Source: Actinomycetota bacterium
GTDB taxonomy: Bacteria; Actinomycetota; Actinomycetes; Mycobacteriales; Pseudonocardiaceae
Assembly: GCA_021324675.1 (NCBI GenBank)
Contig: JAJPIR010000278.1
Coordinates: forward strand, 1-64,000
Reading direction: 5' to 3'
Length of the DNA: 64,000 nt
Shown one piece after another: positions 51,494 through 59,467 of this stretch (within the stretch, counting starts at the first letter, position 1; every line of letters begins with the position of its first letter). The position numbers and the translations under genes were made by a program. The notes beneath the pieces were generated by a model, which searched no databases, had not been told where the DNA came from, and worked only from the letters and a program-made list of their open reading frames with translations.

Positions 51494-52456
51494 GAACATG
51501 TCCTCCTTGGACCACTGGGGTGCAGCAATCCGGGCAGCTGCGGCGTGCGCCATGTAGGTGAGATGGTCGTTGCCTTCTGGGACCTCCTTGGGCACCACAC
51601 CGCTGACCTTCTGTGTCTTGAACACGGTCCCCGGCGCAAGGTCAAAAAATGGATACTCAGGCTCAGTGCAGCCGGTGCATGGCATTCCGGCCCGGGTCTT
51701 GGAGGATTGCCGGTTCCAGAGGATCCGGTTGCACGGGGAATGGGTCATTGGGCCGCGGCAGCCGAATTCATAGAACAGGCAGCCTTTGCGGGTCCCCTCG
51801 CCAAAAGACGCGGTTCCCTGCTTGTATTCGAAGTATTGTACCCGGGTGCAACCGGTCTGGGTAAACGTCTTGAAAAACGTTTGCGGACGGTGCAATTCGT
51901 CGAGCGCGATATCTCCGGCGCGGCCGGTGGCCAAGGCGACGATAATCTGTGTAATCCAGTCCGGATGCGCTGGGCAACCGGGGATATTGATCACGGGAAG
52001 TCCCATCTTGGACCGGAAGTTCGCGCCAAGGAATCCGCCCCGTTCCCGTTTGTGGAATTGCAGACCCGTGGAATCCGACGGGTTCGGTGCTGTTGCGGGA
52101 ATTCCTCCCCAGCTGGCACAATCACCGATTGCCACCACGATCTGCGCGGCTGTGGCGAGGTCAGCGACCCAGTCCTTCATCGGTCGATCGGCGAACATGT
52201 CGAACCGGCCACTGCCGTATGGGCCCTTGATGACAGTTCCCTCGAGAATGAAGATGTCCAACGGGCGGACACCGTGTACGCAATCCCAGAACAGCTTCTG
52301 GGCATTGTGGCCCAGTTCAAGACCTAGCGAGGGATGCCACAACAGGTCAAGCCCGAAATCCGTAATGAGGTCGACAACGTTGGGTTCAGTGGCGTTCAGG
52401 AATGACATCGTGTTGCCACTGCATGCTCCCCCTTGGAACCACAGCACCGACGCCAT
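51485..52456 (-). CDS. [NiFe]-hydrogenase small subunit
   Basis: 323 aa, iron-sulfur electron-transfer subunit, no Tat signal, so cytoplasm-facing. VLWFQGGACSGNTMSFL holds Cys12, but the usual second Cys of the CxxC is Asn15. Other ligands are in AIGDCASWGG and INIPGCPAHPDW (proximal) and in KGCLFYEFGCRGPMTHSPCN and GMPCTGCTEPEYPF (medial/distal). Loss of one proximal Cys fits a [3Fe-4S] proximal cluster, as known for mycobacterial Huc. The ATG at 52456 has an AGAGGAG ribosome site. It is the first gene of the operon. Confidence 0.93.
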   Translation of the reverse strand: MASVLWFQGGACSGNTMSFLNATEPNVVDLITDFGLDLLWHPSLGLELGHNAQKLFWDCVHGVRPLDIFILEGTVIKGPYGSGRFDMFADRPMKDWVADLATAAQIVVAIGDCASWGGIPATAPNPSDSTGLQFHKRERGGFLGANFRSKMGLPVINIPGCPAHPDWITQIIVALATGRAGDIALDELHRPQTFFKTFTQTGCTRVQYFEYKQGTASFGEGTRKGCLFYEFGCRGPMTHSPCNRILWNRQSSKTRAGMPCTGCTEPEYPFFDLAPGTVFKTQKVSGVVPKEVPEGNDHLTYMAHAAAARIAAPQWSKEDMFVV

Positions 52457-52869
52457 CGGGTCTCCTCTCAGGGGCGGGACCGTCTGATCGCACCCGGAGT
52501 CAACGCGAGAATTTGACCATGGCTGGGTCGGCCGGTGACTACGGGAAAACTCCCTGCCTGCTGTGCACCGCGGTACCCAGTGAAGACGGTATGACAAGCG
52601 AACCGTCTGTGATCACAAAACCTCCTCCTGGTGAGAGTCCGCAAAGTAAGCTAGCTCACAGGCTAGACCGCATAGCGTCGCCTGCCTATCTTCCAGGCGC
52701 ACGCACTGTCAGGATCGCGCACAGCGCTGACGCTGCGGCGCAGCGATACGAAGGGTTGCGTGAATATGGGAGCGGAGGATGGGTCGGCGCCAGCCGGTAG
52801 AGGCGGTCGGATGACCGGTCGTGGCCGTCGGGGACGCACGTCTGGTGGCGCTGAGAGTGGTCGCTGAGC
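52457..52869. promoter_or_regulatory. divergent control region, hydrogenase operon / AraC gene
   Basis: 413 bp without a gene separate the hydrogenase small subunit (leftward) from the AraC-type regulator (rightward). It contains the palindrome TGTGATCACA at 52608-52617 and a GC-rich inverted cluster near 52725-52745. The promoters of both units must lie here. I cannot assign -10/-35 boxes with confidence. Confidence 0.55.
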
Positions 52870-53937
52870 ATGTCCCGACTGGCCAACCGCGGTTTTATCG
52901 ACGCCCGCCGGACTATGAGCCCGGTACGACGACGGGTGCGGTCTCGGGGCGTGCCTCCAGCGCTAGAGGGCCACGAGATTTTCTACACCGAGGACCCCGT
53001 CGAGGCCGCAGACCTCATCGGTAAGGCGCTGTCGCCAGGTCGGCTAACCCTCGGCAAGCTCGATGCTCAACGCTTCGCGGCCAGCCTGCACGGCGTCCGG
53101 ATGCGTGAAGTGAGCATGCTGTATCTGGACCTCAACATCGCGGCGGTGCTGGAGATCCCCCGCACCGAACCGCATTTCGCCGTGCACATGCCCACCAATG
53201 GCCGCGCGGTGTGCACTCTCGATGGTCAGGAACACGAGGGCAACCCGACCCGGGCCTTGATCACGAGCCCCGGTCAACGGTTGATCATGCGCGTTGACCA
53301 CGACTCGCCACAACTGGTCATCAGGATCGAGCAGGACGCCCTGGAACGTCACGTGACCCGCCTGCTCGGCCGCGCGCTGTCCCGGCCGATTGTGTTCGAG
53401 CCTGAGATGGACCTGCTCAGCGATATCGCGGTCCGCTGGCATGCGGCGGTCCAACTGGTGCACACCGAGGTGTTCCACCAGGGGTCGCTGCTGCAGCGCG
53501 GCCAGGGCATCGGCCCACTCGAGGAACTGATCATGAGCAGCCTCGCGCTGGTCCAGCCTTCCAACTACCAGCAGCAGCTGTCCCGGACCGCCATGCTCGC
53601 GCAGGATCCAGGGAGGCGGGTAATCCGTGCCTGCCTCAACTACATCGAGCACCATCTCAGCGAGCCGATCACGCTGCAGGACATTGCCCGCAACGCGGCG
53701 ATGAGTGTTCGCGCCATCCAGAAGGGTTTCCGCGACGAGTTGGGCACCACGCCGATGGAGTATTTGCGCAACCGGCGCCTGGAGCGCGCTCGCGAGGAAC
53801 TTATCGACGCGGTCCCGGTGGATGGTGTCACCGTCACCGAAGTTGCCTACCGTTGGGGGTTCAAGCACCTCAGCAATTTTGCGGTGCTGTACCGCCAGCG
53901 CTGGGGTGAGTCGCCTTCAGACACGCTGCGCCGCTGA
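52870..53937 (+). CDS. AraC family transcriptional regulator
   Basis: 355 aa. The N-terminal half (about 60-215) is a cupin-like ligand-binding domain of the AraC_binding_2 type (FAVHMPTNGRAVCTLDGQEH). The C-terminal double helix-turn-helix starts VIRACLNYIEHHLSEPITLQ and includes NAAMSVRAIQKGFRDELGTT, then EVAYRWGFKHLSNFAVLYRQ. It is divergent from the hydrogenase operon and followed by hypA, so it is the best candidate for the operon's regulator. The true start may be a little further in, at one of the Met residues. Confidence 0.87.
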   Translation: MSRLANRGFIDARRTMSPVRRRVRSRGVPPALEGHEIFYTEDPVEAADLIGKALSPGRLTLGKLDAQRFAASLHGVRMREVSMLYLDLNIAAVLEIPRTEPHFAVHMPTNGRAVCTLDGQEHEGNPTRALITSPGQRLIMRVDHDSPQLVIRIEQDALERHVTRLLGRALSRPIVFEPEMDLLSDIAVRWHAAVQLVHTEVFHQGSLLQRGQGIGPLEELIMSSLALVQPSNYQQQLSRTAMLAQDPGRRVIRACLNYIEHHLSEPITLQDIARNAAMSVRAIQKGFRDELGTTPMEYLRNRRLERAREELIDAVPVDGVTVTEVAYRWGFKHLSNFAVLYRQRWGESPSDTLRR

Positions 53938-53982
53938 TTCCAGATGTCGGGCGTACAGTCCGGGCTGAGAGGTGCGGCCACC

Positions 53983-54321
53983 ATGCATGAGCTGTCGATC
54001 TGTCAATCCATCGCCGATATTGTCGCCCGGTACGCAGAAGGTCGTGAAGTACGTACAGTGCACGTACGGGTCGGGCAATTGCGCCAGATCATTCCGGAGA
54101 CCCTTGTCCATTGCTGGTCCATGGTCAGCGCCCAAACCCCATTCGCTGGCTCGGTCATGCAGATCGAGACCATCCCTGCAGCGATCCGGTGCACGGTATG
54201 CGGATACCGCGAGACGATCACCGCGCCGGTCCTGCGGTGTGGCCGATGTGGGGCTCACGAGGTATCCATCGTGGCAGGTGAGGAATTTCTGATCACCTCG
54301 TTGGAACTCGCGGAAGCGTGA
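53983..54321 (+). CDS. hypA: hydrogenase nickel insertion protein HypA
   Basis: 112 aa. Starts MHELSICQSIADIV, where His2 binds nickel. The zinc site is IRCTVCGYRETITAPVLRCG followed by RCGAHE (two CxxC pairs). It delivers nickel to the large subunit together with HypB, which is not in the window. The AraC gene ends 45 bases upstream, and they probably share a transcript. Confidence 0.93.
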   Translation: MHELSICQSIADIVARYAEGREVRTVHVRVGQLRQIIPETLVHCWSMVSAQTPFAGSVMQIETIPAAIRCTVCGYRETITAPVLRCGRCGAHEVSIVAGEEFLITSLELAEA

Positions 54322-54539
54322 GACGGGACCGCCGATCGGCTGGCCACAGCTGGGTCCTAGCTGGCAGTGGGGTGTTCGTGTCACAACCGGACTACCCGTG
54401 CTGGGTCGCTGGGGACGTGCCGATGGAACGGGCCGGCGGGAAGGACCAGTTGCACGAGGAACAGCAGGGCAGCTGCACGTGCATCAGAAGATCCGCGATC
54501 GCGGTGACTCTCCACCACCGATTACGCGTTAGCGGGTAA
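54318..54539 (+). CDS. possible 73-aa protein after hypA
   Basis: A GTG overlapping the hypA stop (GTGA) opens a 73-codon frame with a Cys-containing SQPDYPCWVAGDVPMERAGG segment and a QQGSCTCIRR motif. No family match and weak codon bias. It may be chance. Confidence 0.2.
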   Translation: MRRDRRSAGHSWVLAGSGVFVSQPDYPCWVAGDVPMERAGGKDQLHEEQQGSCTCIRRSAIAVTLHHRLRVSG

Positions 54540-54602
54540 ATGTCAGATTATCTAACGCATTTGCGCCTTGACTGGTCAGCTTGATGATGCGACAGTCGAC
54601 GG

Positions 54603-54787
54603 GTGCCTGCGTTCGATTGTCTCGGTGACCCGGTCCGGCGGCGGATATTGGGAGCGCGCGCTGCTGGGCAAGCCACTGAACAGGTTGATGTCTGTGGGCC
54701 GCACCGCGTCTCGCGGTCGGGGGGGTCGCGCAGCGCCTGCGGGTGCTGCGCGACCATGGCCCAAGAGCGGCCCTTGTTTGCGGATGA
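54603..54787 (+). pseudogene. frameshifted ArsR-type regulator remnant
   Basis: The first part reads PAFDCLGDPVRRRILGARAA, the usual start of an ArsR winged-helix protein. After a run of seven G near 54719-54725 the matching sequence continues in another frame as VAQRLRVLRDHGPRAALVCG and stops at 54787. The two halves together resemble one short ArsR gene broken by a frameshift. The helix between them is also degraded. Confidence 0.55.
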
Positions 54788-54898
54788 ATCTGCGTTCGAT
54801 TCACTGCAAATAAGGAAGCTGATTGGTTGACTGGCGTAGTTTCCTGGTGAGGCTGCTGCCACGGGCCTCGACCAGGTGTGCTCCGGGGAGAAACGACC

Positions 54899-55258
54899 GT
54901 GATCGTGCCCACGCCCCACCCGCCGGAGTTCCGCCGGCGTGCTGTAGAGCTGGCTCGTCGCGGCGATCGACCGATCGCCATGGTGGCCCAGCGGTTGCAG
55001 ATCAGCGAGTCGTGCCTGCGCCGGTGGGTACTTCAGGCCGATGTCGATGACAACGGTAGCGATTCGCGGCTCACCAGTGTGGAGAAGCGCGAGCTCGCGC
55101 AGTTGCGCAGGGACAAGCGGCGCCTGGAGCGGGAAAACAAGCTCCTTAAGCGGGTGATCGCGCACTTGGCCGAAGAGAACATTCTCGGCGGCCCCGCCCA
55201 ACCTTGCGATGCCGCCCGAGCTGGCGATGCCGAGATCGACACCGCCTGCACCGCGTAA
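54899..55258 (+). mobile_element. orphan IS3-family OrfA (transposase helix-turn-helix protein)
   Basis: 119 aa from GTG at 54899. PPEFRRRAVELARRGDRPIA and MVAQRLQISESCLRRWVLQA form the transposase_8 helix-turn-helix. A leucine-zipper stretch (ELAQLRRDKRRLERENKLLKR) then ends in AHLAEENI, as in IS3/IS911 OrfA. The C-terminus beyond that is atypical. No orfB or clear terminal inverted repeats follow, because the next gene converges after 1 base. It is a remnant of an insertion sequence. Confidence 0.75.
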
Positions 55259-55259
55259 G

Positions 55260-57431
55260 TCAGCTGGCCTGCGTGGCGAGCAGTGCCTCGATGCTCTGCG
55301 GTGATCCCGGTGCGCCGAACAGCACGCCGACCGCCCAGTTGGCCCCGATGGATCGGCAGTATGCAGCCTGCTCGTCGCTGTCTGCCGGGCAGGCGATCAC
55401 GTTGGCGCCAGCGGCTCGGACCAGGCTGACCGAGGTCTGGGCCGCCCCGGACAAGACCGGACACAAGCCATGCTTGGCCACCATCAGCGTGGCAAGACGC
55501 ACGGTGAGCGGCGACAGGTCCGCTACGCAGCGCAACGCTCCGATGTCCCCCGCGAAGTCGTGAAGGCCGGTGCGGATGCCAAGTTCACGCAACACTCGGA
55601 CGTTGTCCTCGGCCTGCATACCACTTTCGCCGGCACTGCTACCAGCCAATTCCCCGGTGTCAGTGCGGATCGCGGCAACTGGCACGCGCAGCTCGAGTTG
55701 GGCTGGAGGCAGGCCGCTCTCGGCGAGGACTGTGGTGACCGTGGCGACCAGATCTGGATCCTGAGCCTGTGCCGGGGACAGGTTCACCGCGACCGGCGGC
55801 ACGGTTGCCCTCTGCTGCCGCCAGGTGGCTGCCTGCTGTGCCGCGGTCCCGAGCAGCCACCGGCCGAGTGCGTGGCTGGCCCCGGTCCGCTCGGCGGCGC
55901 GGGCGCAACGCTCGTGAGCTAGCCGTCCAAGCTGCGGATGGTCCCAACTCACCGCTGCTTCAACAGCCACCAGGTGGTGATCGGCCAAGGTGACCACTGG
56001 CTGGTAGGTGATCTGGAGCTGGCCGTTCTCCAGCGCGCCGGGCAGCGCCGCGGCCAGCTGGAGCTCCACGCGTTCTGCGCGATCGGTACCGGGGTCATAA
56101 CTGGCCCATTGCCGGCTGCCCTGGTTGCGCAGCCGGCGCAGCGTGACTCCGGCGGCGCGCATCAGCTCCTCGGGCCGGCACTTGCCGACCGGCAGCTGCG
56201 CGATACCGATGGTCGCGGTCAGCGCAATCCCCATGTCGTCGATGTAGTGCGGCTCGGCCAGTTCGGTATTGATCATTTCGGCGAGGACTTGGGGGTCAAA
56301 GGGGACGTCGGGTGTGGAGGCGCTGTCTTTCGGGGAGGGTTCCAGCAAGATTGCGTACTCGTCCGCGCCGAGCCGGGCCACCATCCCAGGGCAGTCGGCG
56401 ATCACGCCTTCCAGCCGGCGCGCGACGACATCAAGCAGCTCATCGCCTGCGCCGTAACCCAGGCCATCGTTGATCGTCGAAAAGCCGTCCAGGTCCAGGT
56501 GCAGCAGCGTCACGATGGCCGACGGCTCGTACCGGGCGAGCACCGTTTCCAGGTGGGTAAGTAAGAACTGCCGGTTCGGCAGGCCAGTCTGCAGGTCATA
56601 CAGCGTCTGGTGCTGCAATCGCTGCTCGAGTAACTGCAAGTCGGTGATGTCATCGACCATTGTCACGACGTACCTGGGCTCGGCCTGGTCATCGGGTAAC
56701 ACCGACGTGTCCAGATTGGCCCAGACCGGCTCACCGTCGACCCGGCGCAACGGGAAGCGACCCCGTAACCGCGGAATCCGTCCGGTGATCAGGTCGAGGA
56801 ATCGCTCGTGCATGGCAGACCGATCACCCGGGGAGAACAGCTCGCTCAGGTCGCGGCCCACCAGTTCACCCGGGGCGTAGTCGAGGATGTCTTCCAGTGA
56901 CCGGTTGCACTGGATGATCTCTCCACCTGGCTCGCTGATCGCGACGCCCACCGGAGAGGAATAGAACACCTGCCGGAACCGAGCCTCGCTGGATGCCAGC
57001 GCCTGTTCGGCTTGCCTGCGCGCGCGCAGCGCCGCGCGGTAGATCTCGTCCTGCTCGTCGAGACTGCGCTCACGCAGCGTGCTGGCGTAACCCGCGGCGA
57101 CGTCACCGGCCAGCCGGGCGATGCGGGCGCCGATCCCGGTATCTGGGATCGGTGGTGATGCGCCGCGCAGCAGATCGGGTAACCCGTCGATGATCAGCGC
57201 GAGCGTCTTGCCGAGTGTGTCGGTAGTCGTGAAGTGCGCGGCGACAAGTCCAGCACCGATCCGGCTGCCGGCGCTGGGATCGGGCTCGCGGGCCAGCGCT
57301 GCCGCGATCAGGTGGTCGACCAGGCCGGCGAGGTGAGCGACGAGCTCATCGCGTTCCAGCGACACATAGCTCGTGCCGGTGATCGCGTCGGCCCATCGCC
57401 GGGCGAACGCTTGCCGATCTGGGCGGGTCAT
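55260..57431 (-). CDS. PAS-GGDEF-EAL protein with degenerate catalytic motifs
   Basis: 723 aa. An N-terminal helical region (1 to about 145) is followed by PAS (about 155-275, VFYSSPVGVAISEPGGEIIQ), GGDEF (about 290-450, with DLDGFSTINDGLGYGAGDEL) and EAL (about 470-720). The GGDEF signature is GADEY (ARLGADEYAILL), and the EAL signature is EAAVSW where E-x-L-x-R-W is expected. Both enzymes are therefore probably inactive, and the protein may sense c-di-GMP or bind partners instead. This layout is common in actinobacteria. The ATG at 57431 fits the domain start. Confidence 0.88.
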   Translation of the reverse strand: MTRPDRQAFARRWADAITGTSYVSLERDELVAHLAGLVDHLIAAALAREPDPSAGSRIGAGLVAAHFTTTDTLGKTLALIIDGLPDLLRGASPPIPDTGIGARIARLAGDVAAGYASTLRERSLDEQDEIYRAALRARRQAEQALASSEARFRQVFYSSPVGVAISEPGGEIIQCNRSLEDILDYAPGELVGRDLSELFSPGDRSAMHERFLDLITGRIPRLRGRFPLRRVDGEPVWANLDTSVLPDDQAEPRYVVTMVDDITDLQLLEQRLQHQTLYDLQTGLPNRQFLLTHLETVLARYEPSAIVTLLHLDLDGFSTINDGLGYGAGDELLDVVARRLEGVIADCPGMVARLGADEYAILLEPSPKDSASTPDVPFDPQVLAEMINTELAEPHYIDDMGIALTATIGIAQLPVGKCRPEELMRAAGVTLRRLRNQGSRQWASYDPGTDRAERVELQLAAALPGALENGQLQITYQPVVTLADHHLVAVEAAVSWDHPQLGRLAHERCARAAERTGASHALGRWLLGTAAQQAATWRQQRATVPPVAVNLSPAQAQDPDLVATVTTVLAESGLPPAQLELRVPVAAIRTDTGELAGSSAGESGMQAEDNVRVLRELGIRTGLHDFAGDIGALRCVADLSPLTVRLATLMVAKHGLCPVLSGAAQTSVSLVRAAGANVIACPADSDEQAAYCRSIGANWAVGVLFGAPGSPQSIEALLATQAS

Positions 57432-57761
57432 CGTGGCTGGTCTACCTCGACCTTGCCGGTGCACGCTCGACGGATTCTTTTAGCGCCTGCACCGCCGCAC
57501 CTTACCCGCCAGCGTGGCTCATGGTGAGTCCACCCGTTGATCACGTATCGTGATGAAACGTTACGGGGCGTGTTAGCGACAAGCACAGTGCCGAGCCGAC
57601 CCGATCGGCACCGCTGCCACGCACTGGGGGTTGGAGTATGAGATCAACTCGCGCGCGCTGCGCAACGCTGACGTTGTGCCCTCCTATGGTTTACCTGATT
57701 TGACGGCATTGTGCGCATGCAGACAAAAAGCTAATCGCAAGTCAATCCCCCGGAGCCCCCA
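57432..57761. other. 330-bp divergent intergenic region
   Basis: It lies between the PAS-GGDEF-EAL gene and the peroxidase gene. The only structure seen is a 15-bp palindrome ATCACG-TAT-CGTGAT at 57540-57554, a possible operator. No coding sequence is supported. Confidence 0.5.
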
Positions 57762-59351
57762 ATGTCCAGATCAGGTAATGAATTGGTAGATCGGCGCGGA
57801 ATCGGCAGGCGTCGATTCCTTGCCGGGCTCGGTGTCAGCGCGGCCGGCGCGCTGATGTTGAATAACGTAGAAGCGCACGCCGAGAAGGTGGAGGGGCCGG
57901 TTCCCACGGCGGCTCCGGATCCCCGGTTCAGCCGGCTGTTCCAGCTTCCAGCTTTTGCTGATCCACGATCTTCGGCGGTCCGCGATGCAATGATCGATAT
58001 CGGCAAGCCCGGTGGGTTGTTGGATGCCGCAGATCCGTTGAACCAAGGCCCGGTACGGCTTATCACCAACCCGGAACTCAGCCCGAGAAATCGTGACCAG
58101 GACGTCCACCACATGACCGCGGGCACCACATTTCTCGGGCAATTCCTCGACCACGACATCACCTTCGACAACACCTCGCGGTTGGGCGTGGTCACCGATC
58201 CTGCCGCGACGCCGAACACCCGGGTCCCCACGTTCGATCTCGACTCGATCTACGGTGGCGGGCCGTCGGTCAGCCCGCACCTGTACGAGGCGCGCGACCG
58301 CGCCAAGCTGCGGGTGGAAAGTGGTGGGCTGTTCGAAGACCTCCCCCGCAATCCTGATATGACCGCGATCATCGCTGACCCGCGCAACGACGAGAACCTC
58401 ATCGTCGCGGGCCTGCATGCAGCATTCCTGCTGGCCCACAACCGCGCCGTCGATGCCCACCGGGCCGACCACCGGCCCGGTGACGCCTTCGCTGACAGCC
58501 GGCGGCTGATCACGCTGCACTGGCAGTGGATCGTGGTGAACCAGTTCCTGCCGCAGGTCGTCGGGCAGCCGCTGGTGGATGACATCCTGCGCAACGGCCG
58601 GCGCTGGTACCGCTTCACCAAGCCCAGCATGCCGGTGGAATTCCAGACCGGCGCCTACCGGTTCGGGCACAGCATCGTCCGGCCCTCCTACCGCGTGAAC
58701 CTGCACGGCGATCCCGGCGGCAATCCGGCCACCGGCGCTCCGGCGTTTTTCGGGTTCATCTTCGACCCGGCGGGCGAGCACCAGGCCGACCCGGTCGACC
58801 TGCGCGGTGGCGCGCGGGCCCGGCGCCGGTTCGTCGGCTGGCAGACCTTCTTCGACTTCGGGGGTGACCAGACCCAGCATGTCCGGCCGAACAAGCTGAT
58901 CGATACCAATATCTCCTCACCGTTGTTCCGCTTGCCCCTAGCCGCAATTCCCAGCCACGACGGGCCGACTGCGCTGCCGCAACGCACCCTGCTGCGGCAC
59001 CTGACCTGGTCGATGCCGTCAGGCCAGCGCATCGCCGCCTCGACGGGGTCACCGGTGCTTGGTTCGGAACACTTCCCCGAGCTGCGCAAATACAACCTCG
59101 GCCTGGATGCGAGCACCCCACTGTGGTACTACGTCCTGCGCGAGGCCACCGTGTTCCACGGTGGCGCGCAGCTGGGTCCCGTGGGCGGCAGGATCGTCGC
59201 GGAAACGATCATCGGGCTGCTCCAGCTCGATGCGTCTTCCTACCTCGATACCGGCTTCCGGCCGTCGCTACCCAGGCAGTCCCCTGGCACGTTCACGATC
59301 ACTGACCTGCTCCGCTGGGCCGGGGTGGATCCGGCAAGCCGTGGCCAGTAG
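57762..59351 (+). CDS. Tat-exported animal-type heme peroxidase
   Basis: 529 aa. The N-terminal RRGIGRRRFLAGLGVSAAGA is a twin-arginine signal, so the enzyme folds with its heme in the cytoplasm and is exported. TFLGQFLDHDITFDNTSR carries the distal His with the neighbouring Asp that binds heme. PRNDENLIVAGLHAAFLLAH and TGAYRFGHSIVRPSY (proximal His) are typical of the An_peroxidase family in bacteria. The physiological substrate is unknown. A halide or phenolic oxidation is plausible. Confidence 0.92.
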   Translation: MSRSGNELVDRRGIGRRRFLAGLGVSAAGALMLNNVEAHAEKVEGPVPTAAPDPRFSRLFQLPAFADPRSSAVRDAMIDIGKPGGLLDAADPLNQGPVRLITNPELSPRNRDQDVHHMTAGTTFLGQFLDHDITFDNTSRLGVVTDPAATPNTRVPTFDLDSIYGGGPSVSPHLYEARDRAKLRVESGGLFEDLPRNPDMTAIIADPRNDENLIVAGLHAAFLLAHNRAVDAHRADHRPGDAFADSRRLITLHWQWIVVNQFLPQVVGQPLVDDILRNGRRWYRFTKPSMPVEFQTGAYRFGHSIVRPSYRVNLHGDPGGNPATGAPAFFGFIFDPAGEHQADPVDLRGGARARRRFVGWQTFFDFGGDQTQHVRPNKLIDTNISSPLFRLPLAAIPSHDGPTALPQRTLLRHLTWSMPSGQRIAASTGSPVLGSEHFPELRKYNLGLDASTPLWYYVLREATVFHGGAQLGPVGGRIVAETIIGLLQLDASSYLDTGFRPSLPRQSPGTFTITDLLRWAGVDPASRGQ

Positions 59352-59467
59352 TGGCCACTTCCTGGATGCTTCGTGCCTGCTTCATGTCCGCTTCGTGTTG
59401 GGAAGTACGAGGTAAGCCTGACGCCAGGCAAAGTGGCGGTAACAACAGTCGCCTAGCGTGACCAGCC

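Noticed and set aside
52608-52617. CRP-type operator TGTGATCACA in the hydrogenase promoter region
   Set aside because: The consensus needs a six-base spacer between half-sites (TGTGA-N6-TCACA). Here the halves overlap, so I keep it only as a palindrome.
54526-54558. GCGTTAG...CTAACGC inverted repeat as IS ends
   Set aside because: Seven bases with a 19-base gap is weak, no target duplication was seen, and it lies before the ArsR remnant, where an operator is equally likely.
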